Source: Deltaproteobacteria bacterium (GTDB taxonomy: Bacteria; Desulfobacterota; WTBG01; CAIYCZ01; CAIRTM01). From it: a DNA stretch of 51,154 nt. This document shows positions 11,945 to 21,796 of the stretch, piece by piece (the stretch's first letter is position 1; every line of letters begins with the position of its first letter). Location: NCBI GenBank assembly GCA_016875025.1, contig VGSH01000008.1, forward strand, positions 1 through 51,154. Reading direction: 5' to 3'. The notes beneath the pieces were generated by a model. It saw only the letters and a program-made list of their open reading frames with translations. It was not told where the DNA came from and ran no database searches. Both the position numbers and the translations under genes were made by a program.

Positions 11945-12015
11945 CCCTCAGGTGCCGGTTTTCCTGAATACTTTGCAATTATCGGCAAAAAAAAAGGTTA
12001 AAACAAATTTTATAT

Positions 12016-12044
12016 TTGACATCAATTTTATATTATGATAAAAA
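12016..12044 (+). promoter_or_regulatory. Candidate sigma70-type promoter for the str/S10 run
   Basis: A perfect TTGACA (12016-12021) lies in a markedly AT-rich stretch between rpoC and rpsL. With a 17-nt spacer the -10 position reads TAAAAA (12039-12044), only 4/6 to consensus; TATGAT at 12034 is closer to consensus but spaced 12 nt. The location before rpsL fits a separate promoter for rpsL-rpsG-tuf and perhaps the genes beyond. The assignment of the -10 element is uncertain. Confidence 0.5.
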
Positions 12045-12085
12045 ATATCTTTTAACTTTACAACGCATTTTTGAGGTGTCCGTAT

Positions 12086-12460
12086 ATGCCGACAATTAAT
12101 CAGCTCTGCGTCCAGGGCCGAAAAAAGATTGAAAAAAAATCAAAGTCGCGCGCACTGCAGAACTGTCCGCAGCGCCGGGGAGTATGTACGCGTGTGTATA
12201 CGGCAACGCCCAAGAAGCCAAACTCGGCATTGCGCAAGGTCGCCCGCGTGCGCCTCACAAGCGGCATTGAAATTACCGCCTATATTCCAGGTGTGGGCCA
12301 CAACCTGCAGGAGCATTCGGTGGTACTTGTGCGCGGAGGCCGCGTCAAAGACCTTCCGGGCGTGCGCTATCACATCGTGCGCGGAACCCTTGATTCATCC
12401 GGTGTTGACAGCCGCCGCAAGAGCCGTTCCAAGTACGGTTCCAAGCGGCCTAAAGCGTAA
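12086..12460 (+). CDS. rpsL: Ribosomal protein S12
   Basis: A 124-residue decoding-centre protein of the 30S subunit. It begins [14 protein letters not shown] and contains [15 protein letters not shown], with the wild-type Lys pair at the streptomycin-resistance site, and [13 protein letters not shown], which holds the Asp that is methylthiolated in many bacteria. An open frame extends upstream to 12071, but the ATG at 12086 gives the family N-terminus and follows GAGG. It is the first gene after the rpoC gap and is followed by rpsG. Confidence 0.97.
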   Translation: MPTINQLCVQGRKKIEKKSKSRALQNCPQRRGVCTRVYTATPKKPNSALRKVARVRLTSGIEITAYIPGVGHNLQEHSVVLVRGGRVKDLPGVRYHIVRGTLDSSGVDSRRKSRSKYGSKRPKA

Positions 12461-12495
12461 ACCTGCAATTATAATAAAGCTGTTGGAGTCATATT

Positions 12496-12966
12496 ATGGC
12501 ACGAAGAAGAGTAGCCGCAAAGCGCGAAATCCTGCCGGACGCAAAGTACGGAGACTTAACGCTTGCCCGTTTTATCAATAAGTTGATGCAGAAGGGTAAA
12601 AGGAGCACGGCCGAGTCGATCGTGTATGGAAGTCTTTCCATCATCGGTGACAAAACCGGCGACCATCCCCTGGAGTCGTTTAAAACAGCGCTCAACAACG
12701 TGAAGCCGACGGTTGAAACCAAGTCGCGCCGAATCGGCGGCGCTAACTATCAGGTTCCCGTTGAGGTAAAGCCCGCCCGGCAGGTTGCGCTTGCCATGCG
12801 CTGGTTAATCGGATATTCCCGCCTGCGCCCTGAAAAAACCATGAGCGCGCGCCTGGCAGCAGAGCTGCTTGACGCGCTGAATAACCGTGGAACATCTATT
12901 AAAAAACGGGAAGATACGCACAAAATGGCGGCGGCAAACAAGGCGTTTGCCCACTATCGCTGGTAG
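12496..12966 (+). CDS. rpsG: Ribosomal protein S7
   Basis: A 156-residue primary binding protein for the 3' domain of 16S rRNA, lining the E site. Typical segments are [19 protein letters not shown] at the start, [13 protein letters not shown] in the middle and [14 protein letters not shown] at the end. In most bacteria fusA follows; here only 21 nt separate rpsG from tuf, so fusA is cleanly absent at this site. Confidence 0.97.
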   Translation: MARRRVAAKREILPDAKYGDLTLARFINKLMQKGKRSTAESIVYGSLSIIGDKTGDHPLESFKTALNNVKPTVETKSRRIGGANYQVPVEVKPARQVALAMRWLIGYSRLRPEKTMSARLAAELLDALNNRGTSIKKREDTHKMAAANKAFAHYRW

Positions 12967-12987
12967 TACAACTGCAGGAGGATTCTC

Positions 12988-14181
12988 ATGGCAAAGCAAA
13001 AGTTTGAGCGCACGAAACCGCACGTAAACGTAGGAACGATCGGACACGTTGATCACGGCAAGACTACGCTGACCTCTGCGCTGACGAAGTATCAGTCCCT
13101 GAAGGGTCTGGCCCAGAAGATGGATTTTGACCAGATCGACAAGGCGCCCGAGGAGAAGGAGCGCGGACTCACGATTGCCATAGCGCACGTTGAGTATGAG
13201 ACGGACAAGCGCCACTATGCCCACATTGACTGTCCCGGCCATGCCGACTACATTAAGAATATGATCACGGGCGCGGCGCAGATGGATGGCGCCATTCTGG
13301 TGGTGAGCGCGGCCGACGGTCCGATGCCGCAGACGCGCGAGCATATTCTGCTTGCCCGTCAGGTGCGCGTGCCCTATGTTGTGGTGTTTTTGAACAAGGC
13401 CGATATGGTAGATGATCCTGAGCTTCTGGAGCTGGTTGAGCTTGAGGTGCGGGAGTTGCTGAGCCAGTATGATTTCCCGGGTGATGACACACCGATTGTT
13501 ACGGGCAGCGCCCTGCGAGCCATGGAGTGCGATGATCCCAAGGCTGATCAGTTCAAGTGCATTCAGGCACTTCTTGATGCGATTGACTCCTATATTCCCG
13601 AGCCCGAGCGTGCGGTCGACAAGCCGTTTCTGATGCCGGTCGAGGATGTGTTCAGCATATCGGGCCGCGGCACGGTTGTGACGGGCCGCATCGAGCGCGG
13701 TATTGTGAAGGTGAGCGAGGAGATTGAGATCGTGGGCATTCGCGACACGGTCAAGACGGTATGCACAGGCGTTGAGATGTTCCGCAAGCTTCTGGATGAG
13801 GGCCGTGCGGGAGACAACGTGGGGCTGCTGCTGCGCGGCACGAAGCGCGATGAGGTTGAGCGCGGTCAGGTTATTGCCAAGCCGGGCTCGATCAAGCCGC
13901 ACAAGAAGTTCAAGGCCGAGGTGTATGTATTGTCGAAGGAAGAGGGCGGCCGTCATACGCCGTTTTTCAACGGCTACCGTCCGCAGTTTTATTTCCGGAC
14001 CACGGATGTGACCGGCAATGTGAAGCTGCCCGAAGGCGTTGAGATGGTGATGCCCGGTGACAATGTGGCCATCGAGGCCGAGCTGATTACGCCGATCGCC
14101 ATGGAGAAAGAGCTTCGATTCGCGATACGCGAAGGCGGCCGCACAGTCGGTGCCGGCGTTATCAGTGATGTTATAGAATAA
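12988..14181 (+). CDS. tuf: Elongation factor Tu, second copy, complete
   Basis: A 397-residue GTPase that carries aminoacyl-tRNA to the ribosomal A site. The P-loop GHVDHGKT lies at residues 19-26, the switch II DCPGH near residue 80, and the guanine-specificity NKADM near residue 135. The effector region reads [16 protein letters not shown], in place of the common KERGITINTAHVEYET. An AGGAGG site precedes the ATG. Its last 157 nt are nearly identical to the partial tuf at the window start. It lies directly between rpsG and rpsJ. Confidence 0.98.
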   Translation: MAKQKFERTKPHVNVGTIGHVDHGKTTLTSALTKYQSLKGLAQKMDFDQIDKAPEEKERGLTIAIAHVEYETDKRHYAHIDCPGHADYIKNMITGAAQMDGAILVVSAADGPMPQTREHILLARQVRVPYVVVFLNKADMVDDPELLELVELEVRELLSQYDFPGDDTPIVTGSALRAMECDDPKADQFKCIQALLDAIDSYIPEPERAVDKPFLMPVEDVFSISGRGTVVTGRIERGIVKVSEEIEIVGIRDTVKTVCTGVEMFRKLLDEGRAGDNVGLLLRGTKRDEVERGQVIAKPGSIKPHKKFKAEVYVLSKEEGGRHTPFFNGYRPQFYFRTTDVTGNVKLPEGVEMVMPGDNVAIEAELITPIAMEKELRFAIREGGRTVGAGVISDVIE

Positions 14182-14195
14182 GGGACGGCACGGTT

Positions 14196-14525
14196 ATGAA
14201 AAAGGTTGATGGTCTCATTGAAAGTCAGAAAATCAGGATTCGTCTCAAGGCTTTTGACCACCGGCTGCTTGATCAGTCGGTTGAGGAAATCGTTGACACG
14301 GCCAGGCGTACCGGAGCCCGGGTCGTCGGTCCGATACCGCTGCCGACCGGTATAAGTAAATACTGCGTCCTGCGCTCTCCGCACGTTGATAAAAAATCCC
14401 GCGAGCAGTTTGAAACCCGAACCCACAAGCGTCTGATGGACATACTTGAGCCGACCGAGCAGACCGTTGATGCGCTCATGAAGCTTGATCTGTCGGCCGG
14501 TGTCGATGTTGAAATCAAGCTGTAG
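14196..14525 (+). CDS. rpsJ: Ribosomal protein S10
   Basis: A 109-residue 30S head protein that also acts as NusE in antitermination. The core [13 protein letters not shown] is preceded by about ten extra residues ([10 protein letters not shown]) compared with the common ~102-residue form; no closer standard start codon exists, and AGGGACGG lies upstream of the ATG. It starts 14 nt after tuf, so the str and S10 clusters are fused here. Confidence 0.95.
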   Translation: MKKVDGLIESQKIRIRLKAFDHRLLDQSVEEIVDTARRTGARVVGPIPLPTGISKYCVLRSPHVDKKSREQFETRTHKRLMDILEPTEQTVDALMKLDLSAGVDVEIKL

Positions 14526-14560
14526 GCAGAACGCCCCATCATTTTTTTGGAGACCGTAAC

Positions 14561-15184
14561 GTGGCTTTAGGAATAATTGGAAAAAAAATCGGTATGACCC
14601 AGGTGTTTTCACCAGACGGTGAAGTAATTCCGGTGACCGTAGTGCAGGCCGGACCCTGTATTGTTGTGCAGAAGAAGACCCCTGAAAAAGACGGCTACAA
14701 TGCGCTGCAGCTCGGCTTTGGCGAAAAGAAGTCGCAGAAGTGCACAAAGCCGCTGCAGGGGCACTTTAAAAAGGCCCTGGATGAGGCCTGTGCGGTTCTG
14801 CGGGAGTTTCGTATTGAGGACGGCTCAACCTATGATGTCGGGCAGTCGGTGACGGTGGATATTTTCGAGCAGGGTGAGATGGTCGAGATCATCGGCACCA
14901 GCAAGGGCAAGGGATTTGCCGGCAATATCAAGCGGCATGGATTCAGTCGCGGGCCCATGGCGCATGGTTCAAAGTTTCACCGGCAGGTAGGCTCGGTCGG
15001 GCAGAGCGCATGGCCTTCCCATGTTTTCAAGGGAAAAAAAATGCCCGGCCAGCTCGGCAATTCACGGGTGTCGGTCAGAGGACTGCGGGTGGTTGATGCA
15101 CGCCCGGAAGAAAATCTTCTGTTGATCCGTGGCGCTGTTCCCGGTCACAAAAATTCACTGATAATGATCTGCAAAACCAGGTAA
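14561..15184 (+). CDS. rplC: Ribosomal protein L3
   Basis: A 207-residue 50S protein that reaches toward the peptidyl-transferase centre and starts assembly. It begins at GTG ([16 protein letters not shown]) after TTGGAGA. The internal extension includes [19 protein letters not shown] and, further on, [17 protein letters not shown]. Length is typical. It stands second in the S10 cluster. Confidence 0.96.
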   Translation: MALGIIGKKIGMTQVFSPDGEVIPVTVVQAGPCIVVQKKTPEKDGYNALQLGFGEKKSQKCTKPLQGHFKKALDEACAVLREFRIEDGSTYDVGQSVTVDIFEQGEMVEIIGTSKGKGFAGNIKRHGFSRGPMAHGSKFHRQVGSVGQSAWPSHVFKGKKMPGQLGNSRVSVRGLRVVDARPEENLLLIRGAVPGHKNSLIMICKTR

Positions 15185-15218
15185 ACCTGACATAATTTTT
15201 CTTTCCGGGTAGACAACG

Positions 15219-15839
15219 ATGGCAACGTTAGATGTATACAACGTTAATCGCGAAAAAATTTCGCAGGTGGAAGTGGTAGACTCGGTGTTCGCCGCCGAGG
15301 TAAAGCAGCATCTGTTCTACGACGTCATCAGGATGCAGCTGAACAGGCGCCGCGCCGGCACATCATCAACCAAAACCAGGGCCGAAGTTTCGGGCGGTGG
15401 CAAGAAACCCTGGAAGCAGAAGGGCACCGGCCGGGCACGCTCCGGTTCGAGCCGCTCACCTGTATGGCGCGGCGGCGGTATTGCATTCGGCCCCAGGCCC
15501 CGGTCCTATGACATAAAAGTACCCAAGAAGGTCCGCCGTGCTGCGATGTGTTCCGCCCTGAGCTTGAAAGTGCAGCAGGAAAAGCTGCTGGTCCTGGATA
15601 CGCTCGAGATGCCGGAGATTAAAACCGCTGCGTTTGTTGCCATGCTTGAGAAGCTGCAGGCAGGCAGTGCGCTTATCATTGCCGACGCCGACCATAACCT
15701 GCTGCTCAGTTCGCGCAACGTACCGCATGTTAAGGTGCTTCCGCCCGAGGGTTTGAACCTGTATGACGTCTTGAAATACGATGAGCTGGTAATTACGCAG
15801 ACAAGTTTGAAGTCAATCGAGAGGAGCCTGGCTGCATGA
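15219..15839 (+). CDS. rplD: Ribosomal protein L4
   Basis: A 206-residue protein whose extended loop lines the polypeptide exit tunnel and which represses the S10 operon in E. coli. The loop is recognisable as KPWKQKGTGRARSGSSRSPV followed by WRGGGIAFGPRPRSY (about residues 65-92). The stop overlaps the ATG of rplW by 4 nt (ATGA), which implies translational coupling. Confidence 0.96.
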   Translation: MATLDVYNVNREKISQVEVVDSVFAAEVKQHLFYDVIRMQLNRRRAGTSSTKTRAEVSGGGKKPWKQKGTGRARSGSSRSPVWRGGGIAFGPRPRSYDIKVPKKVRRAAMCSALSLKVQQEKLLVLDTLEMPEIKTAAFVAMLEKLQAGSALIIADADHNLLLSSRNVPHVKVLPPEGLNLYDVLKYDELVITQTSLKSIERSLAA

Positions 15840-16126
15840 AGGACATATATGGAGTAATCCGCCGCCCCATAGTCACTGAAAAAAGTACCGTGCAGCGGGA
15901 AGCTGCAAACGCTGTGACGTTTGAGGTCGACCGGCGCGCGAACAAGATCGAGATCAAGGACGCTGTTCAGCGTCTTTTCAATGTAACCGTGACCGATGTG
16001 CGCGTCATGAATTTTCTCGGCAAGGCCAAGCGGGTCGGCCGGCATGTCGGCAAGAAATCGGACTGGAAAAAAGCGGTTGTCGTATTGAAGGCCGGAGATT
16101 CAATCGAGTTTTTTGAAGGCGTGTAA
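15836..16126 (+). CDS. rplW: Ribosomal protein L23
   Basis: A 96-residue protein at the exit-tunnel rim, the docking point for trigger factor and SRP. It contains RRPIVTEKST near the N-terminus and the KIEIKDAVQRLFNVTVTDVR helix-strand. Its start codon overlaps the rplD stop by 4 nt. Length and position are standard. Confidence 0.96.
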   Translation: MKDIYGVIRRPIVTEKSTVQREAANAVTFEVDRRANKIEIKDAVQRLFNVTVTDVRVMNFLGKAKRVGRHVGKKSDWKKAVVVLKAGDSIEFFEGV

Positions 16127-16175
16127 TCGGTCACGACGGGACTGGTATCTACAGCATTGAAATGGAGTTGCAATC

Positions 16176-17000
16176 ATGGCGGTAAAATCGTTTAAACCCA
16201 CATCACCCGGAAGGCGTTTTCAGACCGTTGCGGATTTTGCTGAAATAACCGCCAGCCGTCCAGAGAAAAGCCTGCTGGCGCCGCTCAAGAAAACCGGCGG
16301 TCGTAACTGTTACGGACGTGTTACCGCTCGACATATCGGAGGCGGACACAAGCGGCGCTACCGGATTATTGATTTTAAACGCAATAAGCACGAGATCCCG
16401 GCAAAGGTTGTCAGTATTGAATACGATCCCAACCGCACCTCGCGCATTGCCCTGCTGCAGTATGTTGACGGCGAGAAGCGCTATATCCTGGCTCCTGATC
16501 GTCTTGAGGTCGGCAATCAGGTTATGGCCGGTGAAAATGCGGAAATCGCCGTGGGCAATGCCCTGCCGATCCGCAGGATCCCGGTCGGCACCCAGATTCA
16601 CAATATTGAGCTGAAACAGGGCAAAGGCGGGCAGCTTGCACGCAGCGCCGGTGCGAGCGCGCAGCTGGCAGCCAAGGAAAATATGTATGCCCATCTTAAA
16701 ATGGGTTCAGGTGAAATCCGTCTGGTGCATGTTGAGTGTTATGCCACGATCGGTCAGGTCGGCAATGCCGATCATAAGAATATCAGCATCGGCAAGGCCG
16801 GCCGTACACGCTGGCTCGGGAAAAAGCCCAAAGTGCGCGGCGTTGCCATGAACCCCGTCGATCATCCGATGGGCGGCGGCGAGGGCCGGTCTTCAGGCGG
16901 GCGCCATCCCTGTACGCCCTGGGGTATCCCGACCAAGGGGTACCGCACACGGCACAATAAATCAACTGACAAGTTCATCGTGAGACGCAGGAACAAATAG
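16176..17000 (+). CDS. rplB: Ribosomal protein L2
   Basis: A 274-residue core protein next to the peptidyl-transferase centre. Conserved segments include [20 protein letters not shown], the [18 protein letters not shown] strand and the C-terminal [17 protein letters not shown], whose His (near residue 230) is required for peptidyl transfer in E. coli. Starts at ATG with GGAG upstream. Normal family length. Confidence 0.97.
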   Translation: MAVKSFKPTSPGRRFQTVADFAEITASRPEKSLLAPLKKTGGRNCYGRVTARHIGGGHKRRYRIIDFKRNKHEIPAKVVSIEYDPNRTSRIALLQYVDGEKRYILAPDRLEVGNQVMAGENAEIAVGNALPIRRIPVGTQIHNIELKQGKGGQLARSAGASAQLAAKENMYAHLKMGSGEIRLVHVECYATIGQVGNADHKNISIGKAGRTRWLGKKPKVRGVAMNPVDHPMGGGEGRSSGGRHPCTPWGIPTKGYRTRHNKSTDKFIVRRRNK

Positions 17001-17011
17001 GGAGTTGCAGG

Positions 17012-17272
17012 ATGCCAAGGTCCGTAAAAAAAGGTCCGTTCATTGACGACCATGTTGCCAGAAAAGTTGATGCCGCGAACGCCACGGGCAATAAGCAGGT
17101 CATTAAAACCTGGTCACGCCGCTCAACGATAACGCCTGATATGATCGGTTTGACGTTTGCCGTACATAACGGAAAGAAGTTTATCCCGGTCTATGTTACC
17201 GAGAACATGGTGGGTCACAAGCTGGGCGAGTTCTCGCCGACCAGGACCTATCACGGCCACGGCAAGAAGTAA
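17012..17272 (+). CDS. rpsS: Ribosomal protein S19
   Basis: An 86-residue 30S head protein that forms a bridge to the 50S with S13. It starts [14 protein letters not shown] and contains [20 protein letters not shown] and the C-terminal [13 protein letters not shown]. The ATG is 11 nt after rplB. It is followed by a 59-nt gap before rplV. Confidence 0.96.
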   Translation: MPRSVKKGPFIDDHVARKVDAANATGNKQVIKTWSRRSTITPDMIGLTFAVHNGKKFIPVYVTENMVGHKLGEFSPTRTYHGHGKK

Positions 17273-17331
17273 TGTGCAGTAGGTTGAGCCCCTTGTACGT
17301 CAACATATGTTAGGAAGTCGAGTGTTGCATT

Positions 17332-17664
17332 ATGGAAATAAAAGCCTGCGATAGACATGTTGGTATTTCGGCCCAAAAAGTCCGTCTCGTTGCAGACCTC
17401 GTGCGCGGAATGCCGGTCAGCGATGCGCTCAGCACGCTGGAATACACACAGAAGGCCGGCAGCCGTTACGTCGGAAAGCTTTTGAGCTCTGCGGTTGCCA
17501 ACGCCGGCGCCCGCGACGGTGTCGATGTCGATACACTGTTCGTAAAAACGATATTCGTCGATGAAGGACCTACAATGAAGCGGTTCCGGGCGCGTTCAAT
17601 GGGGCGCGGAACGCGGATATTGAAGCGTTCATGCCATATCACCGTCGTGCTCGATGAAGGGTAA
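17332..17664 (+). CDS. rplV: Ribosomal protein L22
   Basis: A 110-residue protein whose beta-hairpin narrows the exit tunnel opposite L4; macrolide-resistance mutations fall in that hairpin. The N-terminal HVGISAQKVRLVADLVRG and the hairpin segment GPTMKRFRARSMGRGTRI are intact. It sits between rpsS and rpsC as usual. Confidence 0.96.
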   Translation: MEIKACDRHVGISAQKVRLVADLVRGMPVSDALSTLEYTQKAGSRYVGKLLSSAVANAGARDGVDVDTLFVKTIFVDEGPTMKRFRARSMGRGTRILKRSCHITVVLDEG

Positions 17665-17699
17665 CGGTTGCGTAGAATACAACTATCAGGAGGTGTAAG

Positions 17700-18353
17700 T
17701 TGGGACAAAAAGTACATCCCGTAGGTTTTCGGATCGGCATTATTAAAACCTGGAACTCCAGGTGGTATTCCGACAAGTCGTTCAGCACGCTGCTGCATGA
17801 GGACCTGAATATAAAGAAATTCGTCAAAGTCAGGCTCGCCCCGGCAGGCGTTTCAAGCGTTGAGATTGAGCGCGCCGCCAACAAGCTGCGGGTTAATATC
17901 GCGGCCGCGCGTCCCGGCATCATCATCGGGAAAAAAGGCTCCGAGATCGAGCGTCTGAAGGCGGATATCCAGAAGCTGACCGACCGCGAGGTGTATATCA
18001 ACATTACGGAAGTGCAGCGCCCTGAAGTGGACGCACAGCTGATTGCTGAAAACGTCTGCCAGCAGCTTATCAAGCGGGTCGCGTTTCGCAGAGCCATGAA
18101 GCGCAGCGTGGGTTCGGCGCTGAAGTTCGGCGCCAAAGGGATTAAAATATCGTGCTCGGGCCGGCTGGGCGGCGCTGAAATAGCCCGTACCGAATGGTAC
18201 CGTGAAGGACGGGTTCCACTGCACACCCTGCGGGCTGATATCGATTACGGATTTTTTGAAGCGCGTACAACGTACGGCATTATCGGGGTAAAGGTGTGGG
18301 TATATCGCGGCGAAACCCTGTCGAAAGGAAAGGCTGCACATGTTAGCTCCTAA
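17700..18353 (+). CDS. rpsC: Ribosomal protein S3
   Basis: A 217-residue protein at the mRNA entry channel with helicase-associated function. It starts at TTG, supported by a strong AGGAGGT 7 nt upstream and the family N-terminus [13 protein letters not shown]. The KH domain shows [15 protein letters not shown] at about residues 73-87. The last 14 nt overlap the start of rplP. Confidence 0.95.
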   Translation: MGQKVHPVGFRIGIIKTWNSRWYSDKSFSTLLHEDLNIKKFVKVRLAPAGVSSVEIERAANKLRVNIAAARPGIIIGKKGSEIERLKADIQKLTDREVYINITEVQRPEVDAQLIAENVCQQLIKRVAFRRAMKRSVGSALKFGAKGIKISCSGRLGGAEIARTEWYREGRVPLHTLRADIDYGFFEARTTYGIIGVKVWVYRGETLSKGKAAHVSS

Positions 18354-18759
18354 AAAAGTAAAACACCGCAAGATGTTCAAGGGCAGAATGAAGGGAACTG
18401 CCTACCGCGGCGCTACGCTTGATTTCGGAACCTACGGGTTGAAGGCGACCGAATGCGGCCGGATTACTTCACGGCAGATCGAAGCTGCACGTATCGCGCT
18501 GACGCGGCATGTGAAGCGCGGCGGCAAGCTCTGGATACGCATGTTTCCTGATAAGCCGATTACGAAAAAGCCGGCCGAGACCCGCATGGGTAAGGGCAAG
18601 GGCTCTCCGGAATACTGGGTCATGGTCGTGAAACCGGGCAGGATCCTGTATGAAATCGAGGGTGTTAACGAGGAAACCGCGCGTGAGGCCCTGCGCCTGG
18701 CGGCTCATAAGCTTCCAATTAAGACAACCTTTGTGATGAGGGAAACAAGTGAAGGCTAA
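18340..18759 (+). CDS. rplP: Ribosomal protein L16
   Basis: A 139-residue protein near the A-site tRNA elbow. It begins [19 protein letters not shown] and contains RKISR-like positions in [21 protein letters not shown]. It overlaps both neighbours: its first 14 nt lie inside rpsC and its last 11 nt inside rpmC, indicating coupled translation across rpsC-rplP-rpmC. Confidence 0.96.
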   Translation: MLAPKKVKHRKMFKGRMKGTAYRGATLDFGTYGLKATECGRITSRQIEAARIALTRHVKRGGKLWIRMFPDKPITKKPAETRMGKGKGSPEYWVMVVKPGRILYEIEGVNEETAREALRLAAHKLPIKTTFVMRETSEG

Positions 18760-18943
18760 GGAGATTCGTGAATCCAGCGCTGAGGAACTGCTGATCAGGG
18801 AAAAAGAGCTGAAGGCCAAGCTTTTCAACCTGAGGATACAGCATGCCACCAAGCAGCTTACCAACACCGCCCAGATGCAGCGTGTCAAGCGCGATATCGC
18901 CAGGGTAAAGACTGTCGCGCGGCAGAAGACATCTCGGGATTAA
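18749..18943 (+). CDS. rpmC: Ribosomal protein L29
   Basis: A 64-residue, two-helix protein on the outer rim of the exit tunnel. It starts at GTG inside the rplP coding sequence; GATGAGGG lies upstream. The pattern [19 protein letters not shown] and [16 protein letters not shown] is typical. Predicted to be entirely helical. It precedes rpsQ by 19 nt. Confidence 0.94.
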   Translation: MKAKEIRESSAEELLIREKELKAKLFNLRIQHATKQLTNTAQMQRVKRDIARVKTVARQKTSRD

Positions 18944-18962
18944 TGCAGTTGAAGGGACGCAC

Positions 18963-19214
18963 ATGAAAAAGCAGAAAAAAACAAAAACAGCTGTCGTGGT
19001 AAGCGATAAAATGGATAAGACGGTTGTGGTGATGACGCACCGCCTGACCAAGCACAGCCTGTACGGCAAGTACATAAAGAAGCGTGTCAGGTTCAAGGCG
19101 CATGATGAGCAGAACCAGTGCCGCGTAGGCGACACGGTTCTGGTGCAGGAAACCCGTCCGTTGTCACGGGATAAATGCTGGATGGTGGTTGACGTTGTGG
19201 CGCGGGCGCTGTAG
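18963..19214 (+). CDS. rpsQ: Ribosomal protein S17
   Basis: An 83-residue OB-fold protein that binds 16S rRNA early in assembly. Core motifs are VVSDKMDKTVVVMTHRLTKH and VGDTVLVQETRPLSRDKCW. The ATG follows GAAGGGACG. It ends the S10 portion of the cluster; a 54-nt gap containing a TTATTTTTTTT run, but no clear stem, leads to rplN. Confidence 0.95.
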   Translation: MKKQKKTKTAVVVSDKMDKTVVVMTHRLTKHSLYGKYIKKRVRFKAHDEQNQCRVGDTVLVQETRPLSRDKCWMVVDVVARAL

Positions 19215-19268
19215 CAGCCGGCCGGGTAGGATGTTCTGATTAATTATTTTTTTTGCGGGGAATGAGCC

Positions 19269-19637
19269 ATGATTCAAATGCAGACAAATCTGCTGGCTGC
19301 TGACAACTCAGGAGCAAAAAGGCTGCAGTGCATAAAAGTGCTGGGCGGCTCAAAGAGACGATATGCCGGGCTGGGTGATGTGATTGTTGTTTCGGTCAAG
19401 GAGGCCATACCGAATTCAAAGGTTAAAAAGGGCTCGGTGATGAAGGCCGTGATCGTGCGCACCGCAAAGGAAACACGGCGTGTTGACGGCTCCTATATCC
19501 GCTTTGATGATAACTCGGCAGTGCTGATCAATCAGGCAAACGAGCCGATCGGAACCCGAATCTTCGGACCGGTTGCACGTGAGCTGCGCGCGAAGAATTT
19601 TATGAAGATTATATCCCTTGCACCGGAAGTCGTGTAA
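19269..19637 (+). CDS. rplN: Ribosomal protein L14
   Basis: A 122-residue intersubunit-face protein of the 50S. The sequence [19 protein letters not shown] and the later [16 protein letters not shown] and [10 protein letters not shown] are the conserved family blocks. It is the first gene of the spc portion. Length matches the family exactly. Confidence 0.97.
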   Translation: MIQMQTNLLAADNSGAKRLQCIKVLGGSKRRYAGLGDVIVVSVKEAIPNSKVKKGSVMKAVIVRTAKETRRVDGSYIRFDDNSAVLINQANEPIGTRIFGPVARELRAKNFMKIISLAPEVV

Positions 19638-19665
19638 GCGGAACACTTGTGAGGAGAAGCAGCAC

Positions 19666-19998
19666 ATGGCGGCAATGCAGCGAATGCATATTAAAAAAGG
19701 CGATATGGTCATTGTGACGGCCGGTCGCGAAAAGGGTAAATCCGGCAAGGTTCTCACGGTCAACAACGAGAAAAATACCGTTATTGTAGAGAAACTGAAT
19801 TTCATTAAGCGTCACACGCGCCCCTCACAGCAGGCCCCCCAGGGCGGCATCATCGAGCGTGAAGGCGCGCTGCATGCAAGCAATGTCAGTTTGCTGTGCG
19901 CAAAATGCAATGCTCCGGTTCGCACCCGCCGCAAGGTGCTTGACGACAAAAAGAAGGTTCGTACCTGTCACGCATGTGGCGAGGTTTTTGATAATTAG
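19666..19998 (+). CDS. rplX: Ribosomal protein L24
   Basis: A 110-residue assembly initiator of the 50S with a KOW domain ([20 protein letters not shown]). The start at 19666 is chosen because GAGGAG lies upstream; a longer open frame back to 19618 overlaps rplN. The C-terminus holds two Cys pairs (CAKC and CHAC) that could bind zinc, a feature found in a subset of L24 proteins. Confidence 0.94.
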   Translation: MAAMQRMHIKKGDMVIVTAGREKGKSGKVLTVNNEKNTVIVEKLNFIKRHTRPSQQAPQGGIIEREGALHASNVSLLCAKCNAPVRTRRKVLDDKKKVRTCHACGEVFDN

Positions 19999-20009
19999 GA
20001 GACATGTTC

Positions 20010-20552
20010 ATGGCCCGGCTTAAGGAAAAATACGACACGGAAATCGTGCCTCAGTTGATGACGAAGTTCAGCTACAGCAGCGTCATGCAGGTGCCCCGCC
20101 TAGAGAAGGTGGTTATCAATATGGGCCTGGGTGAGGCGATCCAGAATGTCAAGCTGCTCGAATCCGCGCAGAAGGAAATCGGCGACATTGCCGGGCAGAA
20201 GCCTGTTGTCACCAAGGCCCGCAAGGCCATCGCGAATTTCAAGCTCAGGCAGGGCATGCCGATCGGCTGCAAGGTGACCCTGCGGCGCGAGCGCATGTAT
20301 GAGTTTGTCGACCGCCTCCTGAATCTGGCGCTTCCGCGCATCCGCGATTTCAAGGGTGTTTCGGCAAAGGCATTTGACGGCCGCGGCAACTACGCGCTTG
20401 GCATCCGCGAGCAGATTATCTTTCCTGAAATTGAGTACGATAAAATTGACAAGATCAAGGGAATGAATATTGTCATCAACACCAGCGCACGCACCGATGA
20501 AGAAGCAAAGGCGCTGCTGGAAATGATGGGCATGCCGTTTGAGAAAAATTAA
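20010..20552 (+). CDS. rplE: Ribosomal protein L5
   Basis: A 180-residue protein that binds 5S rRNA and touches P-site tRNA. The ATG at 20010 ([16 protein letters not shown]) lies 8 nt after AGGAG; an ATG at 20004 is too close to that site. Conserved blocks are [27 protein letters not shown] and [17 protein letters not shown]. Confidence 0.96.
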   Translation: MARLKEKYDTEIVPQLMTKFSYSSVMQVPRLEKVVINMGLGEAIQNVKLLESAQKEIGDIAGQKPVVTKARKAIANFKLRQGMPIGCKVTLRRERMYEFVDRLLNLALPRIRDFKGVSAKAFDGRGNYALGIREQIIFPEIEYDKIDKIKGMNIVINTSARTDEEAKALLEMMGMPFEKN

Positions 20553-20575
20553 ATACCAGTAATGAGGAGAGCCGC

Positions 20576-20761
20576 GTGGCCAAGACGTCGTTGATTGTAA
20601 AAGCGAGCCGGAAACCGAAATTCAGCGTGAGAGCCTACAATCGCTGCCCGTTGTGCGGGCGACCGCGGGCCTACTACCGGAAATTTGATATGTGCAGAAT
20701 ATGTTTGCGTAAACTTGCCCTGCAGGGAGATCTGCCCGGGGTTACGAAATCAAGCTGGTAA
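20576..20761 (+). CDS. rpsN: Ribosomal protein S14, zinc-binding type
   Basis: A 61-residue 30S head protein of the short, zinc-binding form, with CPLC (C24/C27) and CRIC (C40/C43). Starts at GTG after ATGAGGAGAG. The sequence [15 protein letters not shown] and the ending [10 protein letters not shown] are diagnostic. It sits between rplE and rpsH as expected. Confidence 0.96.
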   Translation: MAKTSLIVKASRKPKFSVRAYNRCPLCGRPRAYYRKFDMCRICLRKLALQGDLPGVTKSSW

Positions 20762-20798
20762 TAATCCGGTAATATTATACATCAGGAGTAGCGTAGAT

Positions 20799-21194
20799 AT
20801 GATGACCGACCCAATTGCGGATATGCTGACCCGCATCAGAAATGCCATGAAGGCCCGGTTTGAAAAGGTTGCAATACCGGCATCCAGCGTCAAGGTGAAT
20901 ATTGCCAGTATACTGAAGGAGCAAGGCTATATTCAGAGCTATGTTGTGGTGCAGGACGGCAAACAGGGCGTGCTTGAAATCTCCCTGAAGTACGGGGAGA
21001 AAGGCGAGCCGGTTATAACCGAGATGATCCGGCTTTCCAAACCCAGCCGGCGTATCTATGTTAACAAGAACAATGTGCCGAAGATACGCAACGGGATGGG
21101 CATAGCGGTCATTTCGACATCAAAGGGTATTGTAACGGATGCCGTGGCGCGCCAGCAGGGCGTCGGCGGAGAGTTGCTCTGTTCCGTCTGGTAG
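20799..21194 (+). CDS. rpsH: Ribosomal protein S8
   Basis: A 131-residue primary 16S-binding protein that in E. coli represses the spc operon by binding its message. The start at 20799 ([17 protein letters not shown]) is supported by AGGAG 10 nt upstream; the open frame extends back into rpsN. The C-terminus [17 protein letters not shown] and GGELLCSVW is typical. Confidence 0.96.
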   Translation: MMTDPIADMLTRIRNAMKARFEKVAIPASSVKVNIASILKEQGYIQSYVVVQDGKQGVLEISLKYGEKGEPVITEMIRLSKPSRRIYVNKNNVPKIRNGMGIAVISTSKGIVTDAVARQQGVGGELLCSVW

Positions 21195-21210
21195 AGAAGG
21201 ATAAAATAGT

Positions 21211-21750
21211 ATGAGCCGAATTGGAAAAAAACCGATTGTTATTCCTTCCGGAGTCAAAGTGAGCTGTGCCGGCACGCTGGTGCAGGTTGAAGGTCCGCGC
21301 GGGAAACTGCAGCATGTTGTTCCGCCTCAGGTTGCCGTCGAGGTTGCCGACGGGCAGGTGCTGGTTACACGGGCGGTTGACAACCGTATTGAGCGCAGCA
21401 TGCACGGACTGACGCGCACCCTGGTCGCCAATATGGTCGAGGGTGTCTCCCGGGGATTTAAACGTGAGCTTGAGGTCGTCGGTGTCGGATACCGCGCTGA
21501 GAAAAGCGGCACAACGCTCAATCTGAATGTCGGGCTCTCGCATCAGGTCAACTTTGCCGAACCAGCCGGGATAACCATCAGTGTTGATAAACAGGTTATC
21601 AGGGTTGAGGGTATCGACAAGCACCTGGTCGGCCAGACCGCAGCCAATATCCGCAAAGTTAAAAAGCCGGATGTGTACAAGGGTAAAGGCATTCGCTACC
21701 TTGGTGAAAGCGTGCGGCGCAAGGCCGGCAAGGCCGGAGCGAAAAAATAA
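21211..21750 (+). CDS. rplF: Ribosomal protein L6
   Basis: A 179-residue protein near the factor-binding site and sarcin-ricin loop. It starts MSRIGKKPIVIPSGVKV and ends with the conserved VRKVKKPDVYKGKGIRYLGE-like block, here RKVKKPDVYKGKGIRY. Two repeated beta-rich domains are evident. Length is normal. Confidence 0.96.
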   Translation: MSRIGKKPIVIPSGVKVSCAGTLVQVEGPRGKLQHVVPPQVAVEVADGQVLVTRAVDNRIERSMHGLTRTLVANMVEGVSRGFKRELEVVGVGYRAEKSGTTLNLNVGLSHQVNFAEPAGITISVDKQVIRVEGIDKHLVGQTAANIRKVKKPDVYKGKGIRYLGESVRRKAGKAGAKK

Positions 21751-21796
21751 ACAGGGCGGCGTGTCCGCCTCATAGATGACAGGGCAGGTAATTACC

